Assembly (NCBI GenBank): GCA_028278335.1
Contig: JANQEN010000082.1
Location: forward strand, 20,102-84,101
Reading direction: 5' to 3'
Source: Chitinivibrionales bacterium
Lineage (GTDB): Bacteria; Fibrobacterota; Chitinivibrionia; Chitinivibrionales; JANQEN01
DNA length: 64,000 nucleotides
Shown here: piece after piece, positions 9,081 to 17,328 of the stretch
How the letters are laid out: each line of letters begins with the position of its first letter
How positions within the stretch are numbered: the first letter of the stretch is position 1
Notes under the pieces: generated by a model
Told to the model about the DNA's origin: nothing
Seen by the model: only the letters and a program-made list of their open reading frames with translations
Database searches by the model: none
Translations under genes and position numbers: made by a program

Positions 9081-9104
9081 GTGATCTTGATCACATTAAT
9101 TATA
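9081..9104 (-). promoter_or_regulatory. Candidate promoter -10 with overlapping CRP-like dyad
   Basis: On the minus strand, TATAAT (9099-9104) is followed by GTGATC-AA-GATCAC (9081-9094), a 6+6 bp dyad matching the GTGA-N6-TCAC layout of CRP/FNR-family sites. It lies about 22 bp upstream of the start of the secreted hydrolase-like gene. A site downstream of the -10 would favour repression. The -35 box is poor, so this is a tentative call. Confidence 0.35.
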
Positions 9105-9216
9105 TCATTTAGGCAAGCAAAAATCCACAGACAACTAAGCTTTGCCAAGTAAAAATTAAACAACGGAGACACCATTTCCGTTTTTGGAAATTCATATATA
9201 GGACAGGTGATACTAC

Positions 9217-9474
9217 GTGAAGATTAATTTACAAAAACTAGCCATTGTGAAGAAATATTTGGGGTGCTTAAGTCTTTTAGGAGGTTATAATTATCCTTCT
9301 CTCTGGTAGGCAGACCAATGGATGCACTCTATCAAGGAAAAAAATAAACAGCTGAGGAATTGGTTTAAACTTTCAGATTGGCTTTTAGCTGTAGCTTTGG
9401 TATGTTTTGGCCATGTAAAGGAATATCAAATTTGTATTCCCATGCGAAAGTCATCAGAGACGTCAGTATATTAA
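9217..9474 (+). pseudogene. Possible broken reading frame with one in-frame TAG
   Basis: A single frame runs from a GTG at 9217 to TAA at 9472-9474, broken only by TAG at 9307-9309. The part before the stop reads protein-like (KYLGCLSLLGGYNYPSLW), and the part after continues with a hydrophobic stretch (WLLAVALVCFGHV). No family is recognised. It may be a decayed fragment of a transferred gene or a chance open frame; the 86-codon length makes chance quite possible. Confidence 0.25.
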
Positions 9475-9492
9475 TTAAATGTATGGTTAAAA

Positions 9493-10515
9493 CTAAGAGA
9501 TTTCTGTTAATTGTTGAGTGATGAAATGTAATAGTGTTCTATCAGAAGTAACCGTGTCAGGAACAGGCTTCTTTTGAAGTACTATCTTGGGAAAATCAGA
9601 TGCGCTTTCAATCTTGACGACCTTTTTTGCTTTTATCAGAGCTTTTTCAACCTCTCCTAACTTTCCACCAAATATATCGTAAGAGGGCCTATTTAAACAA
9701 ACCGCCTCTCTAATCATACTACCACCGCCACTGATCACTCCATCTGAAAACCATATCAGGTTTTGACCGTTTAATCTTTTTTTAAGCAAAACCACATTTT
9801 CATGATTGGGAAACTGTGAAAGAATTTTGTCTCGTTGGACTTTATATCTTGGCAAAACAACCACTTGAACATGCTTGAATTGAGAGAGATACGAGATAAT
9901 TTGTTCATCAATTTGATCATGATCACTTCCAGAATGATAGTGAGCATAGATCGAATTCATGCGAATGACTATTATTGTTTTTTTTAAGTCAATACCTGCC
10001 TCTGTAATTTCGTTGACATCGGGGACAAAATCATAGGCGTAAATCGACTCCTTTAATCCTGGGTATATTTTTACATTTTCGCCCTTTTTTAAATGAGTTA
10101 ACTCCTCAGGAATGTATACGGTATGAGAAAACGGATATATCAAGGCTGAATTGCCAAATTCATAATCACCCATATTGACCATAGGAATTCTTAGCAACCA
10201 GGCGACGAATGTCTGTGGTCTGCTGCAAAAGCTAAATCCAAGAGATATTCTACGAGAAATTGCAAATTTAAATAGGAGAATAATTCGCAAAAATAATGAG
10301 ACAAGCTTGGCTTTTTTACTTTTTCCAAAAAATGAATCAATAATATATACCCCTTTAAGGTCATATTTTTTGATTAATTCGGGAACCTCTAAGTATTTCC
10401 GCCCTGTTATAAAAATTTTAAATAGCTTTTGCTTTTCAAGCTCTTTTATTATTGAATAAAAGAATGGCACGTCCGGTGCTGTCACTAAGTCAATCCAGAG
10501 CGTTCTTTGCTTCAT
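9493..10515 (-). CDS. DUF354 family predicted glycosyltransferase-fold protein (copy A)
   Basis: A 340-residue protein of the DUF354 family, distantly related to the UDP-GlcNAc 2-epimerase/GT-B fold and usually found in polysaccharide loci. The N-terminus WIDLVTAPDVPFF and the C-terminal GGGSMIREAVCLNRPSYDIF, a nucleotide-binding-like Gly-rich loop with a following helix, are the clearest signatures. It is a close paralogue of the protein at 11691-12728; both share the same start motif, the ITGRK-LEVPEL region and the GQNLIWFSDG segment. The epimerase gene lies between them. Its precise reaction is not known; a glycosyl transfer or epimerase-linked role in glycan assembly is inferred. Confidence 0.8.
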   Translation of the reverse strand: MKQRTLWIDLVTAPDVPFFYSIIKELEKQKLFKIFITGRKYLEVPELIKKYDLKGVYIIDSFFGKSKKAKLVSLFLRIILLFKFAISRRISLGFSFCSRPQTFVAWLLRIPMVNMGDYEFGNSALIYPFSHTVYIPEELTHLKKGENVKIYPGLKESIYAYDFVPDVNEITEAGIDLKKTIIVIRMNSIYAHYHSGSDHDQIDEQIISYLSQFKHVQVVVLPRYKVQRDKILSQFPNHENVVLLKKRLNGQNLIWFSDGVISGGGSMIREAVCLNRPSYDIFGGKLGEVEKALIKAKKVVKIESASDFPKIVLQKKPVPDTVTSDRTLLHFITQQLTEIS

Positions 10516-10527
10516 AATCTCTATCTT

Positions 10528-11649
10528 TTATGAGTGTTCATTTTTTAAAATTTCAATGATTTTTTTACTAGTTTGGCCATCGCCGTATGGATTTACAGCA
10601 TTTGCCATTTTTGAATAATAGTTGTCGTCGGTTAATAATTTAGAGACTTCACTTACAATAATATTTTTATCAGTTCCAACAAGTTTTGCTGTTCCTGCGT
10701 CAATTCCTTCTGTCCTCTCCGTGACCTCTCGCATGACTAATACAGGTTTGCCCAGTGAGGGTCCTTCTTCTTGAATGCCTCCTGAGTCAGTTAATATGAG
10801 ATGGCACTTATTCATTATCCAAATTATATAAGGATAGGAAAGAGGTTCCGATAGGTGAACATTGTCACATTCGCTAAGAAATTCCGAAACCGGTTTTTGA
10901 ACATTTGGATTTAAGTGTACAGGATAAATAAACTCAGCATCAGGATATTTTTGTGCAAGTTCCTTTATTGCCAAGCAGATGTTCTCGAAGGGGGTGCCAA
11001 AGCTTTCACGCCTGTGCCCGGTAATTAAAACGATTTTTTTATTAAAATCAAGAAACTCAAATTTTTTATAGAAACTTTCTTCTCCACGCTGTTTAATGAT
11101 ATCCAAGCCTAAAAACAGAGCATCAATGACGGTGTTTCCAACATTCCAAATTGATTGTGCTATACCTTCAGCGTTTAGATTTTTTACTGCCAATTCAGTT
11201 GGGGCAAAATGATAATCTGCAATATGACTAACCATTTTTCTGTTTAATTCTTCGGGAAAGGGAGAATATTTATTAAAACTTCTTAATCCCGCTTCTAAAT
11301 GAGCAACCTTTTTTTTCAAATAAAAGGCTCCCAATGCCCCGAATAAAACTGTTGTAGTATCCCCCTGTACAAAGGTTATATCTGGATCAGATTCCTCTAA
11401 AATCTGTTTAATTTTCTGAATACCCTCTGCGGTTAAATCGAATAATGATTGATTTGGCTTCATTAATTCTAGGTTGTAGTCAACCTTAATTGAAAAAAAA
11501 TCGATCACTTGGTCTAGGAGTTCTTTGTGTTGCCCTGTGATGCAAACCGTGACAGAAAAGGATTCGGTGTTTTTTTGAAACTCTCGAATGAGGGGGGCCA
11601 TTTTAATGGCTTCTGGACGGGTTCCAAAAATAAAAAGAATTTTTTTCAT
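10528..11649 (-). CDS. wecB: Non-hydrolysing UDP-GlcNAc 2-epimerase (WecB/WbpI family)
   Basis: A 373-residue enzyme that inverts C2 of UDP-GlcNAc or a related UDP-sugar. The family start FGTRPEAIKMAPLI, the GDTTT segment (VQGDTTTVLFGA), the HLEAGLRSFN and FPEELNR motifs and the DSGGIQEE loop are all present, and the length matches WecB. Because the locus also encodes WbpB-, WbpE- and WbpD-like steps, it may instead act as WbpI on UDP-2,3-diacetamido-glucuronate to give the manno sugar. The motifs do not separate the two. It is flanked on both sides by DUF354 paralogues. Confidence 0.92.
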   Translation of the reverse strand: MKKILFIFGTRPEAIKMAPLIREFQKNTESFSVTVCITGQHKELLDQVIDFFSIKVDYNLELMKPNQSLFDLTAEGIQKIKQILEESDPDITFVQGDTTTVLFGALGAFYLKKKVAHLEAGLRSFNKYSPFPEELNRKMVSHIADYHFAPTELAVKNLNAEGIAQSIWNVGNTVIDALFLGLDIIKQRGEESFYKKFEFLDFNKKIVLITGHRRESFGTPFENICLAIKELAQKYPDAEFIYPVHLNPNVQKPVSEFLSECDNVHLSEPLSYPYIIWIMNKCHLILTDSGGIQEEGPSLGKPVLVMREVTERTEGIDAGTAKLVGTDKNIIVSEVSKLLTDDNYYSKMANAVNPYGDGQTSKKIIEILKNEHS

Positions 11650-11690
11650 ATTTTTATAAATATCCTACAATTGTTATTGATTAAAAAATG

Positions 11691-12728
11691 TTAGGAAAGC
11701 TTTTTAAGTGATTCAACTATAAAGGATAGTAAAACATTATCATCGAACTGCTTTTGGTGCTTTTTTGATTTAGTCAATTTTATAGAACTAAAGTCATTCT
11801 GAGACCGTAGTTTTGTTACTTGCTTCGAATTAATGAGCATACTTTCAACAACACCGATATGTCCATGAAAGATGTCATAGGCGGGCGTGCCAAGACACAC
11901 AGCTTCTCGTATCATACTTCCACCCCCACTAATAACACCATCTGAATGCCATATTAGATTTTGACCATTTATTGTTTTTTCAAGAAGAATGATGTTTTCA
12001 TTTTTTGAGGCTAATTGTTGAATGTGCTCAAACTGTTTCTGGTATCTGGGAAAAACAATAACTTGAACATCTTTCTTTGAGGAAATATACTCGATGAGTT
12101 CTAAATCAATTGATTTTGTCTTAATTCCTTGATAGTGAGCGAAGGTTGAGTTCATTCTAATAGTAATAATAACCTTCTCTAATGAGATATTCGCTTGTTC
12201 AAGTTCACCAGGATTTACTTCGAAATCATGGGCATAGAGAGATTCTTTCAATTCCGGATAATAGATGATTTTACTTTCTAAGTTTGGCTTAGAAAATTGA
12301 GTCAACTGTTTGAATTGTGGAGGAATTAGTATATGATGAGACAATGCGTTTATCATCCGTAACTCACCACCTTCATAATCAAACATGTTTACAATTTTTC
12401 TCCGCAATAACCATGCTGCAATAGTCTGAGATCGGCTTGCGAATGAGAATGCTATGTCGCATCTATTTTTTAGTCCAAACAGAAATAGTTGTAGTGATCG
12501 AATTACCAGAGCAAGGCATTTGTCCCAAAATTTTTTCCCATAAAAACAATCAATAAATAGTATTGAATGAAGATTGTATTTTTTTGAGAGCTCAGGGACG
12601 TGTAAAAATTTACGACCCGTAATAATTAATTCAAAGGTATCCTGTTTTTTAATCTCATTAATAATGGTATTAAAAAATGGTACATCCGGTGCCGTAACAA
12701 GATCAATCCAAATTATTGTTTTTTTCAT
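11691..12728 (-). CDS. DUF354 family predicted glycosyltransferase-fold protein (copy B)
   Basis: A 345-residue DUF354 protein with the same landmarks as copy A: WIDLVTAPDVPFF at the start, ITGRKFLHVPELSKKY, a GQNLIWHSDG segment and GGGSMIREAVCLGTPAYDIF. The two copies look like an old tandem duplication later separated by, or built around, the epimerase gene. The gaps are short (41 bp to the epimerase and 31 bp from the GT2 gene), so it belongs to the polysaccharide operon. Functional division between the copies is unknown. They might add two related sugars or form a heteromer. Confidence 0.8.
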   Translation of the reverse strand: MKKTIIWIDLVTAPDVPFFNTIINEIKKQDTFELIITGRKFLHVPELSKKYNLHSILFIDCFYGKKFWDKCLALVIRSLQLFLFGLKNRCDIAFSFASRSQTIAAWLLRRKIVNMFDYEGGELRMINALSHHILIPPQFKQLTQFSKPNLESKIIYYPELKESLYAHDFEVNPGELEQANISLEKVIITIRMNSTFAHYQGIKTKSIDLELIEYISSKKDVQVIVFPRYQKQFEHIQQLASKNENIILLEKTINGQNLIWHSDGVISGGGSMIREAVCLGTPAYDIFHGHIGVVESMLINSKQVTKLRSQNDFSSIKLTKSKKHQKQFDDNVLLSFIVESLKKLS

Positions 12729-12759
12729 GTTTTTTTAAATAAAATAGTTAGTAAATTTC

Positions 12760-13683
12760 TCAACTATCAACAACCTTGTTTTTTCTTAGAATGTGATAAT
12801 TCTTTAAAACAATAACATTTTCAATTATGTTTCTCCAAAGGACAAGTTTAAAATATCTCTTTACTTTATTGTCTACTTTAATTCTTGGCTTCTTTTCTTT
12901 TCTTGCTGTATTGTATCCTTTATAAAACGTGTACGAAAACCGTATGCCAGATTTAATGGCCCAAAGGATACATTTTAATAGTATATAATAATAAGGGGTG
13001 TACCGGGTATACGTACTTTCTCCATAGTAAGAAAAATCTATTCGTATTCCCATTTCCCGAGATTCAGCTTTAATTTCTTTGAACGATTGAGATTCCCATC
13101 CCTTTGTCCATGCAAGGGCTGCAGAGATTGCATCTGCTGAATTTCCAACTAAATAGCCGGCTTCATCAAAACACTCTATTTTCCATATTCTAACAGCCCC
13201 ACGCACCCAACGAAGTGGCATGTGATCATATTGTAAATGATTTTTTACTCGGTAACTTATCACACCACTGGCAATTCCAAGTTTTGGCAACACTTGGAAC
13301 CGTCTTATTAATTTTAAATAATAGTCGGGCTCAACAAAACAATCTGAATCGAGAATTCCAGCATAATCAAAACTTATTTTTTCTTTTTTTCGGATAGCAT
13401 TAAATTTTTTAAAACCAAATGAAATAACTTGAGAATATTTGGAGCCCAGGGCATAATTTTTGTCAAGTGATGTTAAGTTATAGAGACGGACTTGGTCAAC
13501 ATTTTTTATAGTTGAAACATTTTTTTCTAAAAACTCTTTGCTACCATCATCACTATCATCATTAATAATTATCCACAGTGCAATTTTTATTGATTGGTTT
13601 TCAATAGAGCTAATCAGTTCCTCAAGATTTTCGAGTTCATTCTTAACTGGAGTGATTAAAGCGATCTTATTTTTTTGGTCCAC
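12760..13683 (-). CDS. Glycosyltransferase family 2
   Basis: A 307-residue GT-A enzyme without an obvious N-terminal membrane anchor. The nucleotide-sugar fold is seen in IALITPVKNELENL near the N-terminus and WIIINDDSDDGS, and the metal-binding DxD-like motif in AGILDSDCFVEPDYY. A conserved acceptor-side segment follows (VGNSADAISA). The GTG start has AAAGG about ten bases upstream. The C-terminal third is rich in basic and aromatic residues and may lie against the membrane. It should transfer one sugar of the repeating unit to a lipid-linked acceptor; donor and linkage are unknown. Confidence 0.82.
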   Translation of the reverse strand: MDQKNKIALITPVKNELENLEELISSIENQSIKIALWIIINDDSDDGSKEFLEKNVSTIKNVDQVRLYNLTSLDKNYALGSKYSQVISFGFKKFNAIRKKEKISFDYAGILDSDCFVEPDYYLKLIRRFQVLPKLGIASGVISYRVKNHLQYDHMPLRWVRGAVRIWKIECFDEAGYLVGNSADAISAALAWTKGWESQSFKEIKAESREMGIRIDFSYYGESTYTRYTPYYYILLKCILWAIKSGIRFSYTFYKGYNTARKEKKPRIKVDNKVKRYFKLVLWRNIIENVIVLKNYHILRKNKVVDS

Positions 13684-13722
13684 CTATTTTAACCTTTAAT
13701 GTAATTAATGAATAGTTTGAAT

Positions 13723-14664
13723 TTAGCTATAGGAGTTTTGTACTAGCCAGAGAACAGATTGATAGCTGACTCTTATTTTTTGCGAGGCCAATTCTTTTTT
13801 ATTTTTATTAAGAAAGGTGTATAGAATTGAAAACAGAAAAAATCTAATAGAATGAGTAAGAAGATAGATGAGGAAAAGTGATAAAAATTTATATGATGAA
13901 AAGTATTTGCGATTGAACTGTGTCTGAGCTTGTAAAAGATGCTTGTTGAATTTAGCCGGTGAAAGTGAAGAACTTGCACCGCCGTAGTGGATAACCTTTG
14001 CAGTTGGCAGGTAGGTTACCCTGTAGCCCCCCATTCTAAATCGTACACAGAAATCTTTGTCTTCACCGTAGAAGAAAAAATTTTCATCGAGCATACCAAC
14101 TTTTTCTAGTGCGCTTCTACGAATGAACCAAAAACAACCAGACAGAATTTCTACATCTTTTGACAGCTTTAGCTTGTCAAAAGTATAGAACTCTCCACTA
14201 AAAAGAGTTGTTCGTTTCAGATAGTTATGTATTCCAGTGGCTTCAATTAAGTTGTTCCATATTGTAGGCATCTTCCGGCAAGAACATTGATAGGTCATGT
14301 CTTGGTTGAAAACTGCAGGACCAGAAATACCGATGTTTTCTTCACTCTCCATGAACTTGAACAATAGGGGAAGTGCTGGATTTATTATCTTTATATCCGA
14401 ATTAATAAGGGCCAGATACTTGCCACGACTCATTTTAATGCCAATATTATTAGCTTTGGCAAAACCCAAATTCTGTTCATTTTCAACAAGTTTAATTTTG
14501 GGGAATTTTCTGCGGAGTACTGCAACGGAGTCATCTGAAGAATCATTGTCAACAACAATGATTTCTAAATTGAGTTTTTCTTGATATGAATAAATAGATT
14601 CAATACACTCAACAGTAAGTTTTTTCGTGTTCCAATTTACAATAATAACAGAAATATCTATCAA
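13723..14664 (-). CDS. Glycosyltransferase family 2 (rhamnosyltransferase-like)
   Basis: A 313-residue GT2 enzyme. The N-terminal domain shows ISVIIVNWNTKKLT, IIVVDNDSSDDS and NLGFAKANNIGI, typical of the WbbL/RfbF-like group, and the DxD equivalent is the NSD of LALINSDIKI. GMLDENFFFYGEDKDFCVR is the conserved catalytic-base region. A C-terminal hydrophobic stretch (LIYLLTHSIRFFLFSILYTFL) suggests membrane association. It lies 13 bp after the O-antigen ligase-like gene and should add a sugar, perhaps a deoxyhexose, during assembly of the lipid-linked unit. Confidence 0.85.
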   Translation of the reverse strand: MIDISVIIVNWNTKKLTVECIESIYSYQEKLNLEIIVVDNDSSDDSVAVLRRKFPKIKLVENEQNLGFAKANNIGIKMSRGKYLALINSDIKIINPALPLLFKFMESEENIGISGPAVFNQDMTYQCSCRKMPTIWNNLIEATGIHNYLKRTTLFSGEFYTFDKLKLSKDVEILSGCFWFIRRSALEKVGMLDENFFFYGEDKDFCVRFRMGGYRVTYLPTAKVIHYGGASSSLSPAKFNKHLLQAQTQFNRKYFSSYKFLSLFLIYLLTHSIRFFLFSILYTFLNKNKKELASQKIRVSYQSVLWLVQNSYS

Positions 14665-14676
14665 CTTGACACTCTT

Positions 14677-15948
14677 CTATGTTTGAAAATGTTCAGCAAA
14701 TTGCAAATGATGTTGGTTCGCATGCACGATTATTATTGCAAAAAGAAGGTATAAGCTTAAATGAATTTTTGCACCAAAATAATTCATACCAAAGAATGCT
14801 GTGACATGGGCAAATAGGGCTGATCCTAAGAGCCAGGCAATTTTTTGATATTGCGATCTATCGTTTACTCGAAAAATTGTATTACCGCACAATTTAAATC
14901 CCAGGGAGATGAAAACAATAAATAAAACGAGGGTAAGGAAACCTCCTCGAACGCCGATTGAAATGTATGTGTTTGTGACATCCCAAAGGTTTCGGCCCCA
15001 ATGTGCTGTGTCAGATCCTAGTAGCCACCACTCTCCAAATCTTCTAATTGCATTATCAACTAAAATAAATCGATGATACCCCGTTGAACCCCCAACAATA
15101 CTAGCTCTGCCAATTAAGGCCCAAACGGGAGCCTCCATGCAAAAGTGCAATCCTATTATTGTTAAAACGAGAGTTCTTCGTACTAATTGCATCCGATATC
15201 GTATAGAATAAACTGCAATGGAAAACAGGGCTGCTCCAAGAGCCATGACTGGCCCACTTGAATTTGAGGTAAATGTTATTATAATTCCTGCACCAATCGC
15301 GATATACCCAAGAAATTTATCAAATCCCCATCGTTGTCGAAGGATAAAAAACAGGGGGATTGAAGTGGCACCAAAAGCTCCAGCCAATAAAGGGTGCCCA
15401 AAGGCTCCCTGGCAACGTAATTTACCTTCACGAATCACGGTGAATTCAGGAACACCACCAAAGATGTAGAAAAAGTTTTTTCCTGTAAAATATTCATTTA
15501 ACATTAATACTGCTGTGATACAGCTAAAGATCGCTAATGTCTTTAAAGCAACAATAATATCTTTGTGATCCCGCAATTGTACCCGAAAGAAAAAATAGAT
15601 CCCCAGTGCAGATATTCCATACCCTAAGGACCACACAACAGCAGCTATTGTGCCAAAGCGAATTGAATAGATGGTCATGTAGGATAAGACATAGAACATA
15701 AAAATTTTGTCAATTAGATAGAATCGAGTGGTTTGGAATTCTCCACGAAATATAAATCTAATTAAGGTGGCAGTTATTAAAATTCTTAGTAAGGTAAAGT
15801 CAAATCCAGCGATCACAATCCTCTGATATTCTGTTACTAAATATCCTAAAATGCAAAATGGAATAATTATATAAGTTCTTGGTAATGCAAAAATTAAAAC
15901 TACCATTATGATGGTAATCAACAGAGCCATTGGTGTTATGGTAGTCAT
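14677..15948 (-). CDS. O-antigen ligase/polymerase-like membrane protein (Wzy/WaaL family)
   Basis: A 423-residue polytopic membrane protein with about ten to twelve segments and a large periplasmic loop (about residues 275-340, containing GRASIVGGSTGYHRF). This layout is typical of O-antigen ligase and Wzy polymerase proteins. Such proteins join lipid-linked repeat units into a polymer or attach a polymer to lipid A or protein. Sequence alone does not tell polymerase from ligase. The presence of a flippase, a phosphoglycosyl transferase and several transferases, and no ABC exporter in the window, favours a Wzy role. Confidence 0.75.
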   Translation of the reverse strand: MTTITPMALLITIIMVVLIFALPRTYIIIPFCILGYLVTEYQRIVIAGFDFTLLRILITATLIRFIFRGEFQTTRFYLIDKIFMFYVLSYMTIYSIRFGTIAAVVWSLGYGISALGIYFFFRVQLRDHKDIIVALKTLAIFSCITAVLMLNEYFTGKNFFYIFGGVPEFTVIREGKLRCQGAFGHPLLAGAFGATSIPLFFILRQRWGFDKFLGYIAIGAGIIITFTSNSSGPVMALGAALFSIAVYSIRYRMQLVRRTLVLTIIGLHFCMEAPVWALIGRASIVGGSTGYHRFILVDNAIRRFGEWWLLGSDTAHWGRNLWDVTNTYISIGVRGGFLTLVLFIVFISLGFKLCGNTIFRVNDRSQYQKIAWLLGSALFAHVTAFFGMNYFGAKIHLSLYLLFAIIIVHANQHHLQFAEHFQT

Positions 15949-16019
15949 TTTGCTATTGTATCTTTTTCTATATATTAAAAATTGTCGATGCTAACTCAAA
16001 AAGTGAGTGCGCCATGTTA

Positions 16020-17321
16020 TTAATTTGTAATGTTGGTTAGTTGTTCTTCGATTGTTTGTTTAATTGTGGGCAATTTGTTTTGTAAAATAGTTTTATATTC
16101 ATTTCTTTTTTGAAACAAATGATCTATTTGAGTGATCATCGACGTACTCTCTAATTTTCGAGCATCTAAGACTAAGTCATTTACACCTATTGAGGAGTAT
16201 ACCCCGATAAATTTTTTACTGTAGGCAACACCAACTGCTGGAATACATTGGGAAAGCGCTGCAATACAAGAGTGCATTCGTGCTCCAATAAAGAAATCAC
16301 AGGTACCAATAATCCCCTTAATGTTATATTGATCGAATTCCTTTGAAACATAATGAATGTTGGGTACCTCTTTAAATGAGTCATAGATTTTTTTTATCGC
16401 ACCAAGGTCTTGTGATTGATCTGTGTCTGAAGAAAAGGTGTGAGGGATAAGTAAAATATCTATATTTGATTTAGCAATTAAATGCTCGATTAGTCTATTA
16501 GTGAAATCTTTATAGTCAAATGCCAAGCCAAACATATTCTTTCCAGTGTACCCCCCTGTAAATAGGAGCCCACTAATATTGAGACCAAGTAATTCATGTT
16601 TTGATTTCTGTAAAGGTGGACACACTGTGGAATCTGCTGGCATATGTGACTCAAGCGTAAATGCAACGTCTGGACAGAGGGAAATTTTGGCTTCTGGAGT
16701 TTTAAATTCTTTTTTAATAAGAGAGATGCTTTGCATGTCTCGAGAGAATATGTGAACAGCCTGTTTAATAAAATAGCGTGCTATTATTTTTGAATATTTT
16801 GAAGTAAATGGGCCGTATGTTTGAGGAAGTAGTAAATACTTTTTGTTGCATAATAGAATGATAATACGTGGTATTGAATCAAGTATCATCCTTTGTAAGC
16901 CATAAATATCGGAAAAGCTATCTCCTCCACAGATGTCCCCAATATATAAGGAGTTTCGAATGGTCCCTATCCACCGGTTTTTCTGTTCAATCTTCTTTCT
17001 TATTGCTTTTATAGGAATAATTCTCCAAATAACGGCAAATAGTAAAATGGTGAATAAATGCTGTTGAAATTTTGATCGCGGAGATAATCGGTAATTGACA
17101 ACTGAAACTGAATGACTATTGCCATCTATCATAAATGGAATGCTTCGAGATGAACGACTTGCTGTGAGTAAACAAATCTCTTTTCCAGGATAAATTCTTG
17201 TCATCAGACGAATTAGGGAAGCTGATAAGGCTTTGACACCATTATTTGTTGTGTCCATGGAGACACCTAATAAACAAATATTCTTAAGCTCGTTTTTCTT
17301 TGTCTGTACTGTTTTTGTCAT
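16020..17321 (-). CDS. Polysaccharide pyruvyl transferase family protein (CsaB/WcaK type)
   Basis: A 433-residue protein of the pyruvyl-transferase family, which transfers pyruvate from PEP to form ketals on surface sugars. Recognisable parts are GVSMDTTNNGVKALSASLIR near the N-terminus, GDICGGDSFSDIYG in the middle, LLPQTYGPF, and the C-terminal block GARMHSCIAALSQCIPAVGV, which holds the conserved Arg-His-His-like region. Eight bases separate it from the flippase gene. A negatively charged pyruvylated polymer would fit the acidic sugars predicted for this locus. Members with other activities exist, so the chemistry is likely but not certain. Confidence 0.82.
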   Translation of the reverse strand: MTKTVQTKKNELKNICLLGVSMDTTNNGVKALSASLIRLMTRIYPGKEICLLTASRSSRSIPFMIDGNSHSVSVVNYRLSPRSKFQQHLFTILLFAVIWRIIPIKAIRKKIEQKNRWIGTIRNSLYIGDICGGDSFSDIYGLQRMILDSIPRIIILLCNKKYLLLPQTYGPFTSKYSKIIARYFIKQAVHIFSRDMQSISLIKKEFKTPEAKISLCPDVAFTLESHMPADSTVCPPLQKSKHELLGLNISGLLFTGGYTGKNMFGLAFDYKDFTNRLIEHLIAKSNIDILLIPHTFSSDTDQSQDLGAIKKIYDSFKEVPNIHYVSKEFDQYNIKGIIGTCDFFIGARMHSCIAALSQCIPAVGVAYSKKFIGVYSSIGVNDLVLDARKLESTSMITQIDHLFQKRNEYKTILQNKLPTIKQTIEEQLTNITN

Positions 17322-17328
17322 AATATTT

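Larger units (their letters stand above)
9060..9492. other. Gene-poor gap between the secreted-protein cluster and the polysaccharide operon
   Basis: This 430-bp stretch holds the promoter/dyad described at 9081-9104 and, on the plus strand, an interrupted reading frame at 9217-9474. I see no terminator with a clear T-run and no RNA gene. It is the only gap of this size in the first 29 kb, so it probably separates two transcription units. Confidence 0.6.
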
